Source of the DNA: Thermoleophilaceae bacterium
Lineage (GTDB): Bacteria; Actinomycetota; Thermoleophilia; Solirubrobacterales; Thermoleophilaceae
Assembly: GCA_019683805.1 (NCBI GenBank)
Contig: JADGHQ010000002.1
Location: forward strand, 32,955 to 96,954
Direction: 5' to 3'
Length of the DNA: 64,000 nucleotides
Positions within the stretch are counted from its first letter, which is position 1. Every line of letters starts with the position of its first letter. The position numbers and the translations under genes were made by a program. Positions 27,350-37,630 of the stretch are shown piece by piece. Under the pieces are notes generated by a model. It was not told the origin of the DNA. It saw only the letters and a program-made list of their open reading frames with translations, and ran no database searches.

Positions 27350-27971
27350 CGCCCCCCTCTCCCTCGATCAGCACGCGCCGGTGGTTCACGGGGTCGATCC
27401 TCACGCGCCCCTGCGCGATCAGCCGCACGGCCTGCGGAAGGAGCTCGTGCTCGACCGCGTGGATCCTGTCCTCGATCTCCTCGATGCGCGCAGGATAGGA
27501 GAGCGGCACCGCCCGCTGCAGGATGATCGGCCCGGTGTCGACTCCCTCGTCGACGAAATGGACCGTGACGCCGGTGACGCGCACGCCGTGGTCGACCGCC
27601 CGCTCGATCGACCGCACCCCGGGGAATGCGGGAAGGAGCGAGGGGTGCACGTTCACTATCCGGCCGCTGAAGCGGCGGATGAACTCGCCGGTGAGGATCT
27701 CCATGAAGCCGGCGAGCACCACGAGCTCGGCCCCTCGCTCGTCGAGCCAGTCGGCCAGCGCGAGGTCGCGCGCCTCGCGGTCGGGATGATCGGCGGCGGC
27801 GAAGACCGCGGTCTCGACGCCGGCCGCGCGCGCCCGCTCCAGGCCGCGCGCCCCAGCGCGGCTCGACGCCACGCCCACGACCTCGATGCCCTCGCGCCCG
27901 TGGACCTTGTCGAGGATGGCCTGGAGGTTCGTCCCCTCGCCGGAGACGAGGACGGCGACGCGGAGGCTCAC
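27336..27971 (-). CDS. purN: Phosphoribosylglycinamide formyltransferase (GART)
   Basis: This 211-residue folate-dependent enzyme formylates GAR. It has VAVLVSGEGTNLQAIL, LVVLAGFMEIL, the catalytic stretch GRIVNVHPSLLPAFPG (Asn-His) and TGVTVHFVDEGVDTGPII with the catalytic Asp. The GTG start overlaps the recQ stop as GTGA. In many bacteria purN follows purM; here recQ occupies that place. Confidence 0.94.
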   Translation of the reverse strand: MSLRVAVLVSGEGTNLQAILDKVHGREGIEVVGVASSRAGARGLERARAAGVETAVFAAADHPDREARDLALADWLDERGAELVVLAGFMEILTGEFIRRFSGRIVNVHPSLLPAFPGVRSIERAVDHGVRVTGVTVHFVDEGVDTGPIILQRAVPLSYPARIEEIEDRIHAVEHELLPQAVRLIAQGRVRIDPVNHRRVLIEGEGGDGDG

Positions 27972-29734
27972 GCCGTGCGCGGGACGCGCAGCTTCGGATA
28001 CGCGCCGCCCGTGGTCATCAGCCGCCGCTGCTCGATCAGCTCGTCGATGCGCGCGAGGATGTCCGCCCTGCGCATGTGCGCCGAGCTCGCGTACGCGGGC
28101 AGCCCGTCGTAGGAGTTGCGCAGGATCTTCCTGGTGCGCGCCCCGTGGAGGATCTCCGCGCAGGTGGTGCGACCGACCGCCGGCCGGGCGGTGCGCGCGA
28201 CGGAGATGATCGCCTCGTCGAGGTCGCCGATCCGCTCGGCCGCCGGCGCGCGCGGCGGCTCGAGTGCCTCGACCAGCGCCGGCGCGCACACGTCGCAGCA
28301 GTCGCCGGCCGGGGCGGGCGGCGCCGAGTCCCCGAAGTGCCGGAGCAGCGCGGCGCGCCGGCATGCGCCGCCCTCGACGTACGCCCACATCTCGCGGTAC
28401 TGCCGCCAGCGCGCCCGGCCGGCCTCGGCCATCGACGCGCGCGCGAGCCGCTCCGCGCGCCGGTCGAAGGGGCCGGCGAGCCGCCCGAGCACCCGCTCGG
28501 TCGAGGACGGCAGCGGCTCGAGCGCCCCGGCCTGCGCCAGATGCCCGACCAGCGCGCGGAGCCGGTCGCCGTCGCAGCCGAGCGCGCGCGCGAGCTCCGC
28601 CGCCCCGCAGTCGTAGAGGCCGTTACCGTCGGCCGCGGCGACGAGCCGGTCCGCGAGCGCGCGCGCGAGCTCCGGCGCGAGCTCGTCCCGCTTGATGAAG
28701 TGGACGTGGAGCGCCTTGTCGCGGCTCTCCGCGAGCAGGAGCGCGAGCGCCTGTCCGCCGTCGCGGCCGGCGCGGCCCGCCTCCTGGTAGTAGGCCTCGA
28801 GCGAGGCCGGCACGCTCGCGTGGATCACGCTGCGCACGTTCGGCTTGTCGACGCCCATCCCGAACGCGTTCGTGGCGACGACGACCTGCGCCTCGTCCGC
28901 GAGGAAGGCGCGCTGCACGGACGCGCGCCGCTCGCGGTCGAGGCCCGCGTGGTAGGCGAGCGCCTCGACCCCGAGCTCGGAGCGGATCAGCGCCGCGAGG
29001 TCCTCGGAGCCAGCGCGCGTGCCCGCGTAGACGATCGCCGGCAGGCCGCCCTCCCGGCGGAGCGCCCCGAGGAGCATGTCGCGCTTCTCGTGCGGCGCCG
29101 GCCGCGCGACCGCGAACGAGATGTTCGGCCGGTCGAAGCCGGTGGCGACAAGCAGCGGGTCCCGCAGGCGCAGCCGGCGGGCCACGTCCGCCGCCACGCG
29201 CGGGGTGGCCGTGGCCGTGGCCGCGAGGATCGCCTCCGCGCCGAGCGCCCGGGCGGCGTCGGCGAGGCGGAAGTAGTCGGGCCGGAAGTCGTGCCCCCAC
29301 TGGGAGACGCAGTGGGCCTCGTCGACCACGAACAGCCCCACCCGCGCCTCGCACAGGCGCGCGACGAACCCGGGCGCCGAGAAGCGCTCGGGCGCGACGT
29401 AGAGCAGCCGCAGCTCGCCCGCGACCGCGCGCGCGAGCGCCTCGGCGTTCGAGCCGGCGTCCTGCTGCGAGTTGAGCAGCGCGACGCGCGCTCCCAGCCC
29501 GCGCGCGCGCAGCCCCTCGACCTGGTCCTGCATCAGGGCGACGAGCGGCGACACGACCACCGTGAGGTCGTCGCGGAGCAGCGCCGGGAGCTGGTAGCAG
29601 AGCGACTTCCCGGATCCGGTGGGCATGACGACGAGCGCGTCGCGCCCTGCGAGCGCGGCCTCGCACGCCTCGCGCTGCCCGCGGCGGAAGCCGGGGAAGC
29701 CGAACGTCTCCTGCAGCGCGCGCGTGAGGTCCAC
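27968..29734 (-). CDS. recQ: ATP-dependent DNA helicase RecQ
   Basis: This 588-residue 3'-5' superfamily 2 helicase acts in recombination and fork repair. It has FRRGQREACEAAL (Q-motif region), MPTGSGKSLCYQ (Walker A), VDEAHCVSQWGHDFRPDY (DEAH plus aromatic-rich loop), ATATATPRV, ATNAFGMGVDKPNVR and QEAGRAGRDG. A zinc site (Cys in GACRRAALLRHFG, then DCCDVC) and an RQC winged-helix region (about 500-588) follow. An HRDC domain is absent. The GTG start lies 8 nt after TACCCT without a Shine-Dalgarno. Its position inside a purine cluster is unusual. Confidence 0.94.
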   Translation of the reverse strand: MDLTRALQETFGFPGFRRGQREACEAALAGRDALVVMPTGSGKSLCYQLPALLRDDLTVVVSPLVALMQDQVEGLRARGLGARVALLNSQQDAGSNAEALARAVAGELRLLYVAPERFSAPGFVARLCEARVGLFVVDEAHCVSQWGHDFRPDYFRLADAARALGAEAILAATATATPRVAADVARRLRLRDPLLVATGFDRPNISFAVARPAPHEKRDMLLGALRREGGLPAIVYAGTRAGSEDLAALIRSELGVEALAYHAGLDRERRASVQRAFLADEAQVVVATNAFGMGVDKPNVRSVIHASVPASLEAYYQEAGRAGRDGGQALALLLAESRDKALHVHFIKRDELAPELARALADRLVAAADGNGLYDCGAAELARALGCDGDRLRALVGHLAQAGALEPLPSSTERVLGRLAGPFDRRAERLARASMAEAGRARWRQYREMWAYVEGGACRRAALLRHFGDSAPPAPAGDCCDVCAPALVEALEPPRAPAAERIGDLDEAIISVARTARPAVGRTTCAEILHGARTRKILRNSYDGLPAYASSAHMRRADILARIDELIEQRRLMTTGGAYPKLRVPRTA

Positions 29735-29742
29735 GGACGGCG

Positions 29743-29748
29743 AGGGTA
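29743..29748 (-). promoter_or_regulatory. -10-like hexamer before recQ
   Basis: Minus-strand TACCCT, 8 nt before the recQ GTG, no ribosome site; a candidate leaderless promoter that could also drive purN-purH. Confidence 0.4.
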
Positions 29749-29817
29749 TCCGGCGCGGCGGCCGAAACCCCGGGGCCGCAACGCTCCTGTTGCGCTCGTC
29801 GCGGAGCTTTCGCGAAG

Positions 29818-31257
29818 TCAGGCGCTCACGGCCGGCGCCGGCTCCTCGAGCGCGAACTTCCCGGCCGCGCGCTCTGTGCGCGCGAGCGGGTACTCGCCCG
29901 TGAAGCAGGCGTCGCAGTGCGTCTCGCGCGTCGCGCCGATCGCCTCGTACACCCCTTCGAGCGACAGGTACGCGAGCGAGTCGCAGCCGAGCTCCTGGGC
30001 GACCTCGTCCACCGTCCGCCCGTGGGCGATCATCTCCTGCGTCGTCGACATGTCGATCCCGTAATGGCAGGGGTGGCGGATCGGCGGCGCCGAGACGCGC
30101 ATGTGGACCTCCGCGGCGCCCGCGTCGCGCAGCATGCTCACGATCTGGCGCGTGGTGTTGCCGCGCACGATCGAGTCGTCCACGACCACGAGCCGCTTGC
30201 CGCCCACGATCTCCGGCAGCGGGTTGAACTTCATCCGCAGGCCGTGCTTGCGCAGCTCCTGGCCTGGCTGGATGAACGTGCGGGCGACGTAGCGGTTCTT
30301 GATCAGGCCGTCGTCCTTCGGGATCCCGGAGGCGGTCGAGAAGCCGTTTGCCGCCGGGTTGCCCGAGTCGGGGACCGCGATCACGAGGTCGGCCTCGACC
30401 GGCGCCTCGCGCCAGAGGATCTCGCCCATGCGCCGGCGCGAGAGCTGGGTGAGGCGGCCCTCGAGCTTGGAGTCCGGCCGCGCGAAGTAGATGTGCTCGA
30501 ACACGCAGAACGCGCGCCGCTCGGACTCGATCACCTGGCGCGTCCTGATGCCGTGCTCGCAGAGCGTGACCATCTCGCCGGGCAGGACGTCGCGCAGGAA
30601 CTCGGCGCCGATGATGTCGAAGGCGCAGCTCTCGGACGCCACGCAGTAGCGGTCGCCGAGCCTGCCGAGCGCGAGCGGGCGCAGGCCGGCGCCGTCGCGG
30701 AAGGCCACCACCGCGTCGTTCGTCATCACGACCGTCGAGAAGGCGCCCTCGAGCCGCGGCGCGACGTCCGCGACCGCGTCCTCGATCGAGGCGGCCTCGT
30801 GCGTCGAGAGCAGCGCCGCGATCAGCTCGGAGTCGGAGGTCGAGCGCAGGACCACGCCGCGCGCCGTGAGCTCCGAGTGCAGCTCGAGCGCGTTGATGAG
30901 GTTGCCGTTGTGCCCGAGCGCGATCTCGCGCGCGTCGGAGCGGTAGACGGGCTGGGCGTTCTCCCACGCGGACGAGCCGGTCGTGGAGTAGCGCACGTGC
31001 CCGATCGCGTGCGTCCCGGTGAGGGCCTGCAGCTTGGGCTCGTCGAACACCTGCGACACGAGCCCGAGGTCGCGCAGGGTCATGATGTGCCCGCCCTCGC
31101 AGGTGGCGATGCCGGCGGACTCCTGGCCGCGGTGCTGCAGGGCGTAGAGCGCGAAGTAGGCGAGGCGGGCGACGTCAGAGCCGGGCGCGAAGACGCCGAA
31201 GACGCCGCACTCGTCCCGAGGTCCGTCCCGGAAGGAGATCTGCTCCGGAGGAGTCAT
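29818..31257 (-). CDS. purF: Amidophosphoribosyltransferase
   Basis: This 479-residue enzyme catalyses the committed step of purine synthesis (PRPP plus glutamine). A 16-residue propeptide precedes Cys17 in DECGVFG, which becomes the N-terminal nucleophile. The glutaminase domain has [11 protein letters not shown] and [13 protein letters not shown] motifs. The PRPP loop is [12 protein letters not shown]. Cysteines in [23 protein letters not shown] and [11 protein letters not shown] match the Fe-S type found in Bacillus. The start overlaps the purL stop (ATGA). purM does not follow it, as would be usual. Confidence 0.96.
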   Translation of the reverse strand: MTPPEQISFRDGPRDECGVFGVFAPGSDVARLAYFALYALQHRGQESAGIATCEGGHIMTLRDLGLVSQVFDEPKLQALTGTHAIGHVRYSTTGSSAWENAQPVYRSDAREIALGHNGNLINALELHSELTARGVVLRSTSDSELIAALLSTHEAASIEDAVADVAPRLEGAFSTVVMTNDAVVAFRDGAGLRPLALGRLGDRYCVASESCAFDIIGAEFLRDVLPGEMVTLCEHGIRTRQVIESERRAFCVFEHIYFARPDSKLEGRLTQLSRRRMGEILWREAPVEADLVIAVPDSGNPAANGFSTASGIPKDDGLIKNRYVARTFIQPGQELRKHGLRMKFNPLPEIVGGKRLVVVDDSIVRGNTTRQIVSMLRDAGAAEVHMRVSAPPIRHPCHYGIDMSTTQEMIAHGRTVDEVAQELGCDSLAYLSLEGVYEAIGATRETHCDACFTGEYPLARTERAAGKFALEEPAPAVSA

Positions 31258-33464
31258 TGAAGGAGGTCTGGGAGGCCGCCCTCGTAGAGGCTGCGGGCCT
31301 CGTCAACCCGCAGCGAGAGCGTAGCAGCGCCGACGTCGATCTCGAGGGCGTCGCCGCCGACCTCTCCGAGCCGCAGGAACGGCACCGCGCCCGCAATGCG
31401 CGCCAGCTCGTCGATCGCCTCCGGCGGGCCTGACACGATCACCCCGCCGGGCCCCTCCCCGAACAGCGCGCGCTCGGGGCCGCGCTCGGCGAGCGGCGCG
31501 AGGTCCACGCGCGCCCCGACGCCGCCCGCGATGCAGCACTCCGCGAGCGCCACGGCCAGGCCGCCCTCCGCGACGTCGTGCGCCGACGCGACGGCCCCGC
31601 CGCGCACCGCCTCGCGCACGAACGCGAGCGCGGCGGCCTGCGCCTCGAGATCGACCTGCGGCAGGCCGGTCGCGAGCCGCCCGCGCAGCTTCTCGAGCTC
31701 GGAGCCCGCGAGGTCGGGAGCGAACGGCCCGACCAGCGCGATCCGGTGGCCCTCCTCCACGAAGCCGGCCGGTGCGGCCAGGGCCGGGTCGGGCAGCGCG
31801 CCCACCATGCCGACGACCGGCGTCGGGTAGATCGGCCCGCCGCCCGACTCGTTGTAGAGCGAGACGTTCCCGCCCACCACCGCCACCCCGAGCGCGCGGC
31901 AGGCGTCGGCCATGCCCTCGACCGCCTGCTCGAGCTGCCAGGCGATGTGGGGCTTCTCCGGGTTGCCGAAGTTGAGGCAGTTGGTGAGGCCGAGCGGCTC
32001 GGCGCCGACGCAGGCGAGGTTGCGCGCGCACTCGAGCACGGCCTCGACCGCCCCGGTGTAGGGGTCGCAGGCGACGCGCCGGCCGTTGCCGTCGATCGAC
32101 ACGGCGAGGGCGCCGCGCCCGCCGTCGGGCGCGAGCTGGAGCACGGCGGCGTCGGCCTGCTGCGGGCGGCGCACGGTGCGCGACCCGACCAGCGAGTCGT
32201 ACTGCTCGAACGCCCACAGCTTGCTCGCCACGCTCGGGGCGCGCAGCAGCGCGCGCAGCGCCACGTCCGCGGGCGCGTCGTCCGCGAGGCGCCGCGGGGG
32301 GTCGGGGTAGACCGGCGCCGCGGGCCTCGCGGGCTCGAGGTCGTAGAGCGGGCAGTCGTCCACGAGCGCCTCGACGGGCATGTCGCCGACCAGCTCGCCG
32401 CCGTCGAACACGCGCAGGCGGCGCGTGTCGGTCACCGACCCGATCGGGGTGGCGCGCACCTCCCACCTCGAGCAGACCTCGAGCACGGCGTCGAGCTTCG
32501 CCGGCTCGACGACGCAGAGCATCCGCTCCTGCGACTCGGAGATCATGATCTCGAACGGCTCGAGGCCCGGCTCGCGCAGCGGCACCTTCGACACGTCGAT
32601 GTCGAGGCCCACGCCGCCCTTCGACGCCATCTCGGAGGAGCTCGACGAGAGCCCGGCCGCGCCGAGGTCCTGGAGCGCGACGAGCAGCCCCGCGTCGACC
32701 AGCTCGAGCGAGCACTCGAGCAGCTTCTTCTCCTCGAACGGATCGCCGATCTGCACGCTCGGGCGCTTGGCCGCGCCGTCCTCGCCGAGCTCCGCGCTCG
32801 CGAGGATCGACGCCCCGCCGATCCCGTCGCGGCCCGTGAGCGCCCCGAGCAGCACGAGCAGGTTGCCGGGGCCGGCCGCCGCGCTGCGGACCATGCGATC
32901 GCGGCGCGCCAGGCCGAGGCACATGGCGTTGACGAGGCAGTTCTGCTCGTAGGGGCCCTCGAAGTAGATCTCGCCGCCGACCGTCGCGACGCCGATCGAG
33001 TTGCCGTAGTGGCCGATGCCCGAGACCGCCCCGGCCAGCAGGTAGCGCGAGCGGGCCGAGTCGAGCTCGCCGAAGCGCAGCGAGTCGAGGATCGCGATCG
33101 GCCGCGCCCCGATGGCGAACACGTCGCGCAGGATCCCGCCGACGCCCGTGGCGGCGCCCTGGAAGGGCTCGACGGCGCTCGGGTGGTTGTGGGACTCGAC
33201 CTTGAACGCGGCCACGAGCCCGTCGCCCACGTCGACCGCCCCCGCGTTCTCGCCGGGACCCATGACGACGCGCGCCCCCTCGGTCGGCAGCCGGCGCAGC
33301 AGCTTCTTGGAGTGCTTGTAGGCGCAGTGCTCGGACCACATCAGCGAGAACACGGCGAGCTCGAGCCCGTTCGGCTCGCGCCCCAGCCGCGCGACGATGC
33401 GCTCGTACTCGCGGTCGGTGAGCCCGAGCTCGCGGTGGGGCGAGGATGTGAGCCCGCCGCTCAC
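31254..33464 (-). CDS. purL: Phosphoribosylformylglycinamidine synthase subunit PurL (small form)
   Basis: This 736-residue ATP-binding subunit of the three-part FGAM synthase works with PurQ and PurS. It has [16 protein letters not shown] (catalytic His), [40 protein letters not shown] (given here in parts: [28 protein letters not shown]), [26 protein letters not shown] and [17 protein letters not shown]. The GTG start overlaps the purQ stop (GTGA). Confidence 0.96.
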   Translation of the reverse strand: MSGGLTSSPHRELGLTDREYERIVARLGREPNGLELAVFSLMWSEHCAYKHSKKLLRRLPTEGARVVMGPGENAGAVDVGDGLVAAFKVESHNHPSAVEPFQGAATGVGGILRDVFAIGARPIAILDSLRFGELDSARSRYLLAGAVSGIGHYGNSIGVATVGGEIYFEGPYEQNCLVNAMCLGLARRDRMVRSAAAGPGNLLVLLGALTGRDGIGGASILASAELGEDGAAKRPSVQIGDPFEEKKLLECSLELVDAGLLVALQDLGAAGLSSSSSEMASKGGVGLDIDVSKVPLREPGLEPFEIMISESQERMLCVVEPAKLDAVLEVCSRWEVRATPIGSVTDTRRLRVFDGGELVGDMPVEALVDDCPLYDLEPARPAAPVYPDPPRRLADDAPADVALRALLRAPSVASKLWAFEQYDSLVGSRTVRRPQQADAAVLQLAPDGGRGALAVSIDGNGRRVACDPYTGAVEAVLECARNLACVGAEPLGLTNCLNFGNPEKPHIAWQLEQAVEGMADACRALGVAVVGGNVSLYNESGGGPIYPTPVVGMVGALPDPALAAPAGFVEEGHRIALVGPFAPDLAGSELEKLRGRLATGLPQVDLEAQAAALAFVREAVRGGAVASAHDVAEGGLAVALAECCIAGGVGARVDLAPLAERGPERALFGEGPGGVIVSGPPEAIDELARIAGAVPFLRLGEVGGDALEIDVGAATLSLRVDEARSLYEGGLPDLLQ

Positions 33465-34192
33465 GCCGCGCCGCGCCCGACGACCGCCGACGCCGAGCCC
33501 CCGGCCGCCGCGAGCGGGCCGCGCCGCAGGGCTTCCACGTGCGCCGCGATCGACTCGAAGATCCGCGCGCCGTCCGTCGAGCCGGTGAGCGGGTCGACCG
33601 CGTGCTCGGGGTGCGGCATCAGGCCGAAGACGTTCTTCCGCTCGTTCGCCACGCCCGCGATGTCGCGCAGCGAGCCGTTCGGGTTCTGGCCCTCCGCGTA
33701 GCGCAGCAGCACCTGGCCGTTCGCCTCGAGCTCGTCGAGGATCCGCTCGGGGGCGTAGTAGCGGCCGGTGGTGTGCTTCACCGGGATCGAGAGCACCTCG
33801 CCCGGATCGCACGCGCGCGTGAACGGCGTGTCGGCACGCTCCACCACCAGGTCGACCTGGCGGCAGACGAAGCGCAGGCTCAGGTTGGGGAGCAGCGCGC
33901 CCGGGAGCAGGCCGGCCTCGCAGAGCACCTGGAAGCCGTTGCAGATGCCGAGCACGAGACCGCCCGAGCGGGCGAACTCGCCCACCGCCCCCATCACCGG
34001 CGCGAAGCGCGCGATCGCGCCGGCGCGCAGGTAGTCGCCGTACGAGAACCCGCCGGGGATGACGACGGCGTCGACCCCCCGGAGGTCGCGGTCGCGGTGC
34101 CAGAGCAGCTCGGCGTCGCCCACCAGGCGGCAGGCGCGCAGCGCGTCGAGCTCGTCGCAGGAGCCGGGGAAGCGGACGACTCCGAGCTTCAC
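33461..34192 (-). CDS. purQ: FGAM synthase glutaminase subunit PurQ
   Basis: This 243-residue class I glutamine amidotransferase supplies ammonia to PurL. It has [30 protein letters not shown], the nucleophile Cys in [10 protein letters not shown] and the His-Glu pair in GLMPHPEHA. The GTG at 34192 overlaps the purS stop by 4 nt (GTGA). The C-terminal 20 residues are Ala/Gly-rich. Confidence 0.95.
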   Translation of the reverse strand: MKLGVVRFPGSCDELDALRACRLVGDAELLWHRDRDLRGVDAVVIPGGFSYGDYLRAGAIARFAPVMGAVGEFARSGGLVLGICNGFQVLCEAGLLPGALLPNLSLRFVCRQVDLVVERADTPFTRACDPGEVLSIPVKHTTGRYYAPERILDELEANGQVLLRYAEGQNPNGSLRDIAGVANERKNVFGLMPHPEHAVDPLTGSTDGARIFESIAAHVEALRRGPLAAAGGSASAVVGRGAA

Positions 34193-34416
34193 CGCTCCAC
34201 GACCAGGATCTCGTACTCCTCGATCAGCGGGTTGGCGAGCAGCCGCTCGCACATCTCGCCCACGCGGGAGACGTCGTCCACGTCGAGCTCGACCATGCGG
34301 CCGACGTGGACGTTCGCGACGCCGTCGAAGCCGAGCGCCGGGAGCGCGCGCTCGACGGCCTGGCCCTGCGGATCGAGGATGCCCTCCTTGGGCCGGATCA
34401 GCACGCGCGCCCTCAT
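34189..34416 (-). CDS. purS: FGAM synthase subunit PurS
   Basis: This 75-residue small subunit bridges PurL and PurQ. It shows [20 protein letters not shown], followed by [19 protein letters not shown], and ends [12 protein letters not shown], a complete PurS fold. The ATG overlaps the purC stop (ATGA). Confidence 0.94.
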   Translation of the reverse strand: MRARVLIRPKEGILDPQGQAVERALPALGFDGVANVHVGRMVELDVDDVSRVGEMCERLLANPLIEEYEILVVER

Positions 34417-35321
34417 GCGCCCGCCCTCGGCGCGCCCGAGCGCTCGAGCCAGGCCTCGAGCGGCTCGCCGGTGATGCGGCGGTATGCGTCCGCGTACAGC
34501 TCGCGGGTGCGCTCGACCACGTGGTCGGGCAGCGCCGGCGCGGGCGGCGACTTGTCCCAGCCCGACGCGGACGCCCAGTCGCGCACGTACTGCTTGTCGA
34601 AGGAGGGCTGCCCGCGCCCCGGCTCGTAGCCGTCGGCCGGCCAGAAGCGGGAGCTGTCGGGCGTCAGGACCTCGTCGGCGAGCACGATCCGGCCGCTCGC
34701 GTCGCGCCCGAACTCGAACTTGGTGTCGGCGAGGATGATGCCCCGCTCGCGCGCGTGCTCGGCCGCGAACGAGTACAGCTCGAGCGTGAGCCGGCGGAGC
34801 TCCTCGAGCAGGCCGCGGTCGCCGATGATCTCGGCCGCGCGGTCGAAGTCGACGTTCTCGTCGTGGTCGCCGACCCCCGCCTTGGTCGCCGGGGTGAAGA
34901 TCGGCTCCGGGAGCCGCTGCGACTCCCGCAGGCCCGCCGGCAGGCGGATGCCGCAGACCGCGCCCGTCGCCTGGTAGTCCTTCCAACCCGAGCCGGTGAT
35001 GTAGCCCCGGGCGACGCACTCGACGGGGATCATGTCGAGCTTGCGCACGAGCAGGGCGCGGCCCCGCACCTGCTCGGGCACGCCGTCCTTGTACGAGAGC
35101 AGGTGGTTGGGGCAGATGTCGCGGGTCCGCTCGAACCAGAACACCGACAGGCCCGCGAGCACGGCGCCCTTGCCGGGGATCGGCGTCGGGTGCACGGCGT
35201 CGTAGGTCGAGATGCGGTCCGAGGCGACCATGAGCAGGCGGTCCTCGCCCGCGTCGTAGATCTCACGGACCTTGCCGGACCCGACGAGGGCGTGGCCCGC
35301 AAGCTCGGCGGCGTACGTCAT
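34413..35321 (-). CDS. purC: SAICAR synthetase
   Basis: This 302-residue enzyme ligates aspartate to CAIR with ATP. Motifs are GSGKVREIYDAGEDRLLMVASDRIS in parts (KVREIYDAG, VASDRISTYD), IPVECVARGYITGSGWKDY, GIILADTKFEFGRD and ADEVLTPDSSRFWPAD with FDKQYVRDW. It appears to head the purC-S-Q-L-F operon: TAGCCT lies 9 nt before the ATG and there is no upstream overlap. Confidence 0.95.
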   Translation of the reverse strand: MTYAAELAGHALVGSGKVREIYDAGEDRLLMVASDRISTYDAVHPTPIPGKGAVLAGLSVFWFERTRDICPNHLLSYKDGVPEQVRGRALLVRKLDMIPVECVARGYITGSGWKDYQATGAVCGIRLPAGLRESQRLPEPIFTPATKAGVGDHDENVDFDRAAEIIGDRGLLEELRRLTLELYSFAAEHARERGIILADTKFEFGRDASGRIVLADEVLTPDSSRFWPADGYEPGRGQPSFDKQYVRDWASASGWDKSPPAPALPDHVVERTRELYADAYRRITGEPLEAWLERSGAPRAGA

Positions 35322-35330
35322 ACGGTCCTG

Positions 35331-35336
35331 AGGCTA
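35331..35336 (-). promoter_or_regulatory. -10-like hexamer of the purC-purF operon
   Basis: Minus-strand TAGCCT, 9 nt before the purC ATG, no clear -35 or Shine-Dalgarno. Confidence 0.4.
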
Positions 35337-35393
35337 ACAATCGCCGGCGTCGGCTTGGCCCGACCCTCGGACGGGGACTTCCAGAGGCCGCGC

Positions 35394-36164
35394 TCAGCGC
35401 GAGAGGCCGATCTCGACGCCGCCGATCGGGTCGAGCTCGAAGCTCACGCGCCGGCCCGGCTCGGCGGGCAGCGCGGGCACGATCGCGCCCGCGATCAGCA
35501 CGTCGCCGGCGCGCAGGCGCTCGCCGACCGCCGCGAGCAGGTCCGCCGTGTGCTGGACGAGCGAGACGAGCTCGCCGGTGAGCGCCTGCGGATCGGCGGT
35601 CCGGGCGACCTCCTCGCCATCGACGAGCACGCGCCCCGTCGCCCCCTCGAGCGACGCGCCCGCGCGCCTCGTTCCGAGGACGACGTGCCGCTGGAAGATG
35701 TTCCCGGCCAGGATCTCCTCGACATCCGAGAGCTGGGGATCGAGGTCGACGATCTCGATCGCGGCGCCGAGCGCGGCGATCGCCGCCCGCGCCTCCTCGC
35801 GCCCCGCGCCGGCGCCGAGGTCGCGTCCGAGGTGCACCGCCACCTCCGGCTCGAGCATCGGCTTCGCGAGGCGGCCGACCGCGCAGGCCCCGCCGTCCTC
35901 GACGCGGCCGCCCTCCATGAGGAAGCCGACGAGCGGCCGCGAGATCCCGAGCCGCTCCATCGCCGCGGGGGCGCAGAAGCCGAGCTTCCATCCGAGCGGG
36001 CGCTCGCCGGCGGCGAGCCGCGCGTGCCGCGCCTCGAGCTGGAGCGCCATGCCGCGCGCGACGCGCGGGTCGAGCTCGTCCATCCGCTCGGGCCCCGCGA
36101 GGTCGGGGCCTGCGGCCCCGGGCCCAGCCGCGCGCCGCGGGCCGTGGTCGAGGTGGGCGTTCAT
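35394..36164 (-). CDS. Fumarylacetoacetase-fold 2-keto-4-pentenoate hydratase-like enzyme
   Basis: This protein has about 256 residues of the MhpD/hydratase branch. It has GWKLGFCAPAAMERLGI, GFLMEGG, LEPEVAVHLGRDL (metal-ligand acidic pair), AAIEIVDLD, LAGNIFQRHVVLG and a C-terminal GDVLIAGAIVPALP corresponding to the GSLTxP region. In meta-cleavage pathways such enzymes hydrate 2-hydroxypenta-2,4-dienoate. No other catabolic gene is nearby, so the substrate is unknown. It sits between two purine operons but has its own promoter. The ATG at 36164 gives MNAHLDHG; an upstream start at 36257 is less likely. Confidence 0.75.
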   Translation of the reverse strand: MNAHLDHGPRRAAGPGAAGPDLAGPERMDELDPRVARGMALQLEARHARLAAGERPLGWKLGFCAPAAMERLGISRPLVGFLMEGGRVEDGGACAVGRLAKPMLEPEVAVHLGRDLGAGAGREEARAAIAALGAAIEIVDLDPQLSDVEEILAGNIFQRHVVLGTRRAGASLEGATGRVLVDGEEVARTADPQALTGELVSLVQHTADLLAAVGERLRAGDVLIAGAIVPALPAEPGRRVSFELDPIGGVEIGLSR

Positions 36165-36173
36165 CGGCACGCG

Positions 36174-36202
36174 ACCGTACAGGCGTGAGGGGCTCGGGTC
36201 AA
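36174..36202 (-). promoter_or_regulatory. Promoter of the hydratase-like gene
   Basis: Minus strand: TTGACC (36202-36197), 17-nt spacer, TACGGT (36179-36174), 9 nt to the ATG. It is among the best housekeeping-type promoters in the window. Confidence 0.55.
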
Positions 36203-36328
36203 ACGCGCCGCGGAGGCGCGAAGATCCAGGCGCCGCCGCTCGCGCCTGCCCGACCATCAGGCCGCGTCACGAGTCGCCGCAGGGGGGCGGCGGGCGCGCG
36301 GCGAGGCGGGTGGCCGCGACCGTCTCGC

Positions 36329-37630
36329 TCAGGCCTCGACGGCCGGCTCCGCCAGCGCGTCCAGCCGCCCCACGATCGTGCGCGCGTGCCGCACGAACGC
36401 CGAGGGGTCGAACACTGCGTCGAGGTCGAGCTCCGGAGCCTCGCGCGCCAGGAGGTCGCGGAACTCGATGCCCTCGTCCCAGGCCCGCTGAGCGTTCGCC
36501 TGGACGATCCGGTACGCCTCGTCGCGCGAGCGGCCCGCCTCGACGAGCGCGAGCAGTGCCCGCTGCGAGTACAGCGCCCCGTGGGTCGCCTCGAGGTTCC
36601 GGCGCATGCGGTCCTCGTGCACGACCATGCCCCGAGCGACGCGGATCGCGAGGTGCTGGGCGTAGTCGAGCAGGATCGTCGCGTCCGGCAGCACCACCCG
36701 CTCGACGGAGGAGTGGGAGATGTCGCGCTCGTGCCAGAGCGCCACGTCCTCGAGCCCGGCCTGGGCGTAGCCGCGCAGCAGCCGCGCGATTCCGGTGATC
36801 CGCTCCGAGACGATCGGGTTGCGCTTGTGCGGCATCGCCGAGGAGCCCTTCTGCGCGCCGGCCCGGAAGGGCTCCTCGACCTCGCGCACCTCGGTGCGCT
36901 GCAGGTGACGGATCTCGGTGGCGAAGCGCTCGAGCCCCGCCCCCGCCAGCGCGATCGCGGAGAGGAGCTGCGCGTGCCGGTCGCGCGCCACGACCTGCGT
37001 CGAGACGTCCTCGCGGGCCAGCCCGAGCCGCTCGAGCACGCGGGCCTCGAACTCGGGCCCGTTCGCCGCGTAGGTGCCGACCGCCCCGGAGAGGGCTCCC
37101 ACCGAAGCCTGCTCCACGGCGCGCTCGAGCCGGCGCAGGTTGCGGTGCGCCTCGAAGGCGAAGCCCGCGAGCTTCACGCCGAAGGTCGTCGGCTCGGCCT
37201 GGATGCCGTGCGTGCGCCCCACGCAGAGCGTGTCCGCGTGCTCGCGCGCGCGCTCGATCAGCGCGTCGCGGAAGTCCCGCGCTCCCGCGATGCAGATCAT
37301 CCCCGCGCGCGAGATCTGGAGCGCGAGCGCGGTGTCGAGGACGTCCGAGGAGGTGAGCCCGTGGTGGATCCAGCGGCCCGCCTCGCCGACCGACTCTGCG
37401 ACCACGTCGACGAACGCCGCGACGTCGTGATCGGTGACCTTCTCGCGCTCCTTGACCGCCTCGACGGTGAACGAGGCGCGCTCCCGGATCGCGTCGGCGT
37501 CCGCGGCCGGCACGACCCCCTGCTCGGCGAGCACCTCGACTGCGGCGAGCTCGACGAGCAGCCAGGTCTCGAGCTTGCGCTGCTCTGACCAGACGGCGCC
37601 GATCTCGGGCCTTGTGTAGCGCTCGATCAA
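36329..37630 (-). CDS. purB: Adenylosuccinate lyase
   Basis: This 433-residue tetrameric lyase cleaves SAICAR and adenylosuccinate. It has RYTRPEIGAVWSEQRKLETWL, HDVAAFVDV, HHGLTSSDVLDTA, VGRTHGIQAEPTTFG (catalytic His) and the signature GSSAMPHKRNP with catalytic Ser loop. The TTG start overlaps the purE stop as TTGA; this overlap is what fixes the start. It forms an operon purD-purE-purB. Confidence 0.95.
   Translation of the reverse strand: MIERYTRPEIGAVWSEQRKLETWLLVELAAVEVLAEQGVVPAADADAIRERASFTVEAVKEREKVTDHDVAAFVDVVAESVGEAGRWIHHGLTSSDVLDTALALQISRAGMICIAGARDFRDALIERAREHADTLCVGRTHGIQAEPTTFGVKLAGFAFEAHRNLRRLERAVEQASVGALSGAVGTYAANGPEFEARVLERLGLAREDVSTQVVARDRHAQLLSAIALAGAGLERFATEIRHLQRTEVREVEEPFRAGAQKGSSAMPHKRNPIVSERITGIARLLRGYAQAGLEDVALWHERDISHSSVERVVLPDATILLDYAQHLAIRVARGMVVHEDRMRRNLEATHGALYSQRALLALVEAGRSRDEAYRIVQANAQRAWDEGIEFRDLLAREAPELDLDAVFDPSAFVRHARTIVGRLDALAEPAVEA

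Noticed and set aside
28076..30064. A 662-codon plus-strand open frame opposite recQ
   Set aside because: It is rich in Arg, Gly and Ala, matches no family and lies antisense to a clear RecQ; such frames are expected at this GC content. The same applies to long frames opposite clpB, purL, dnaK and in other frames of otsA and purA.
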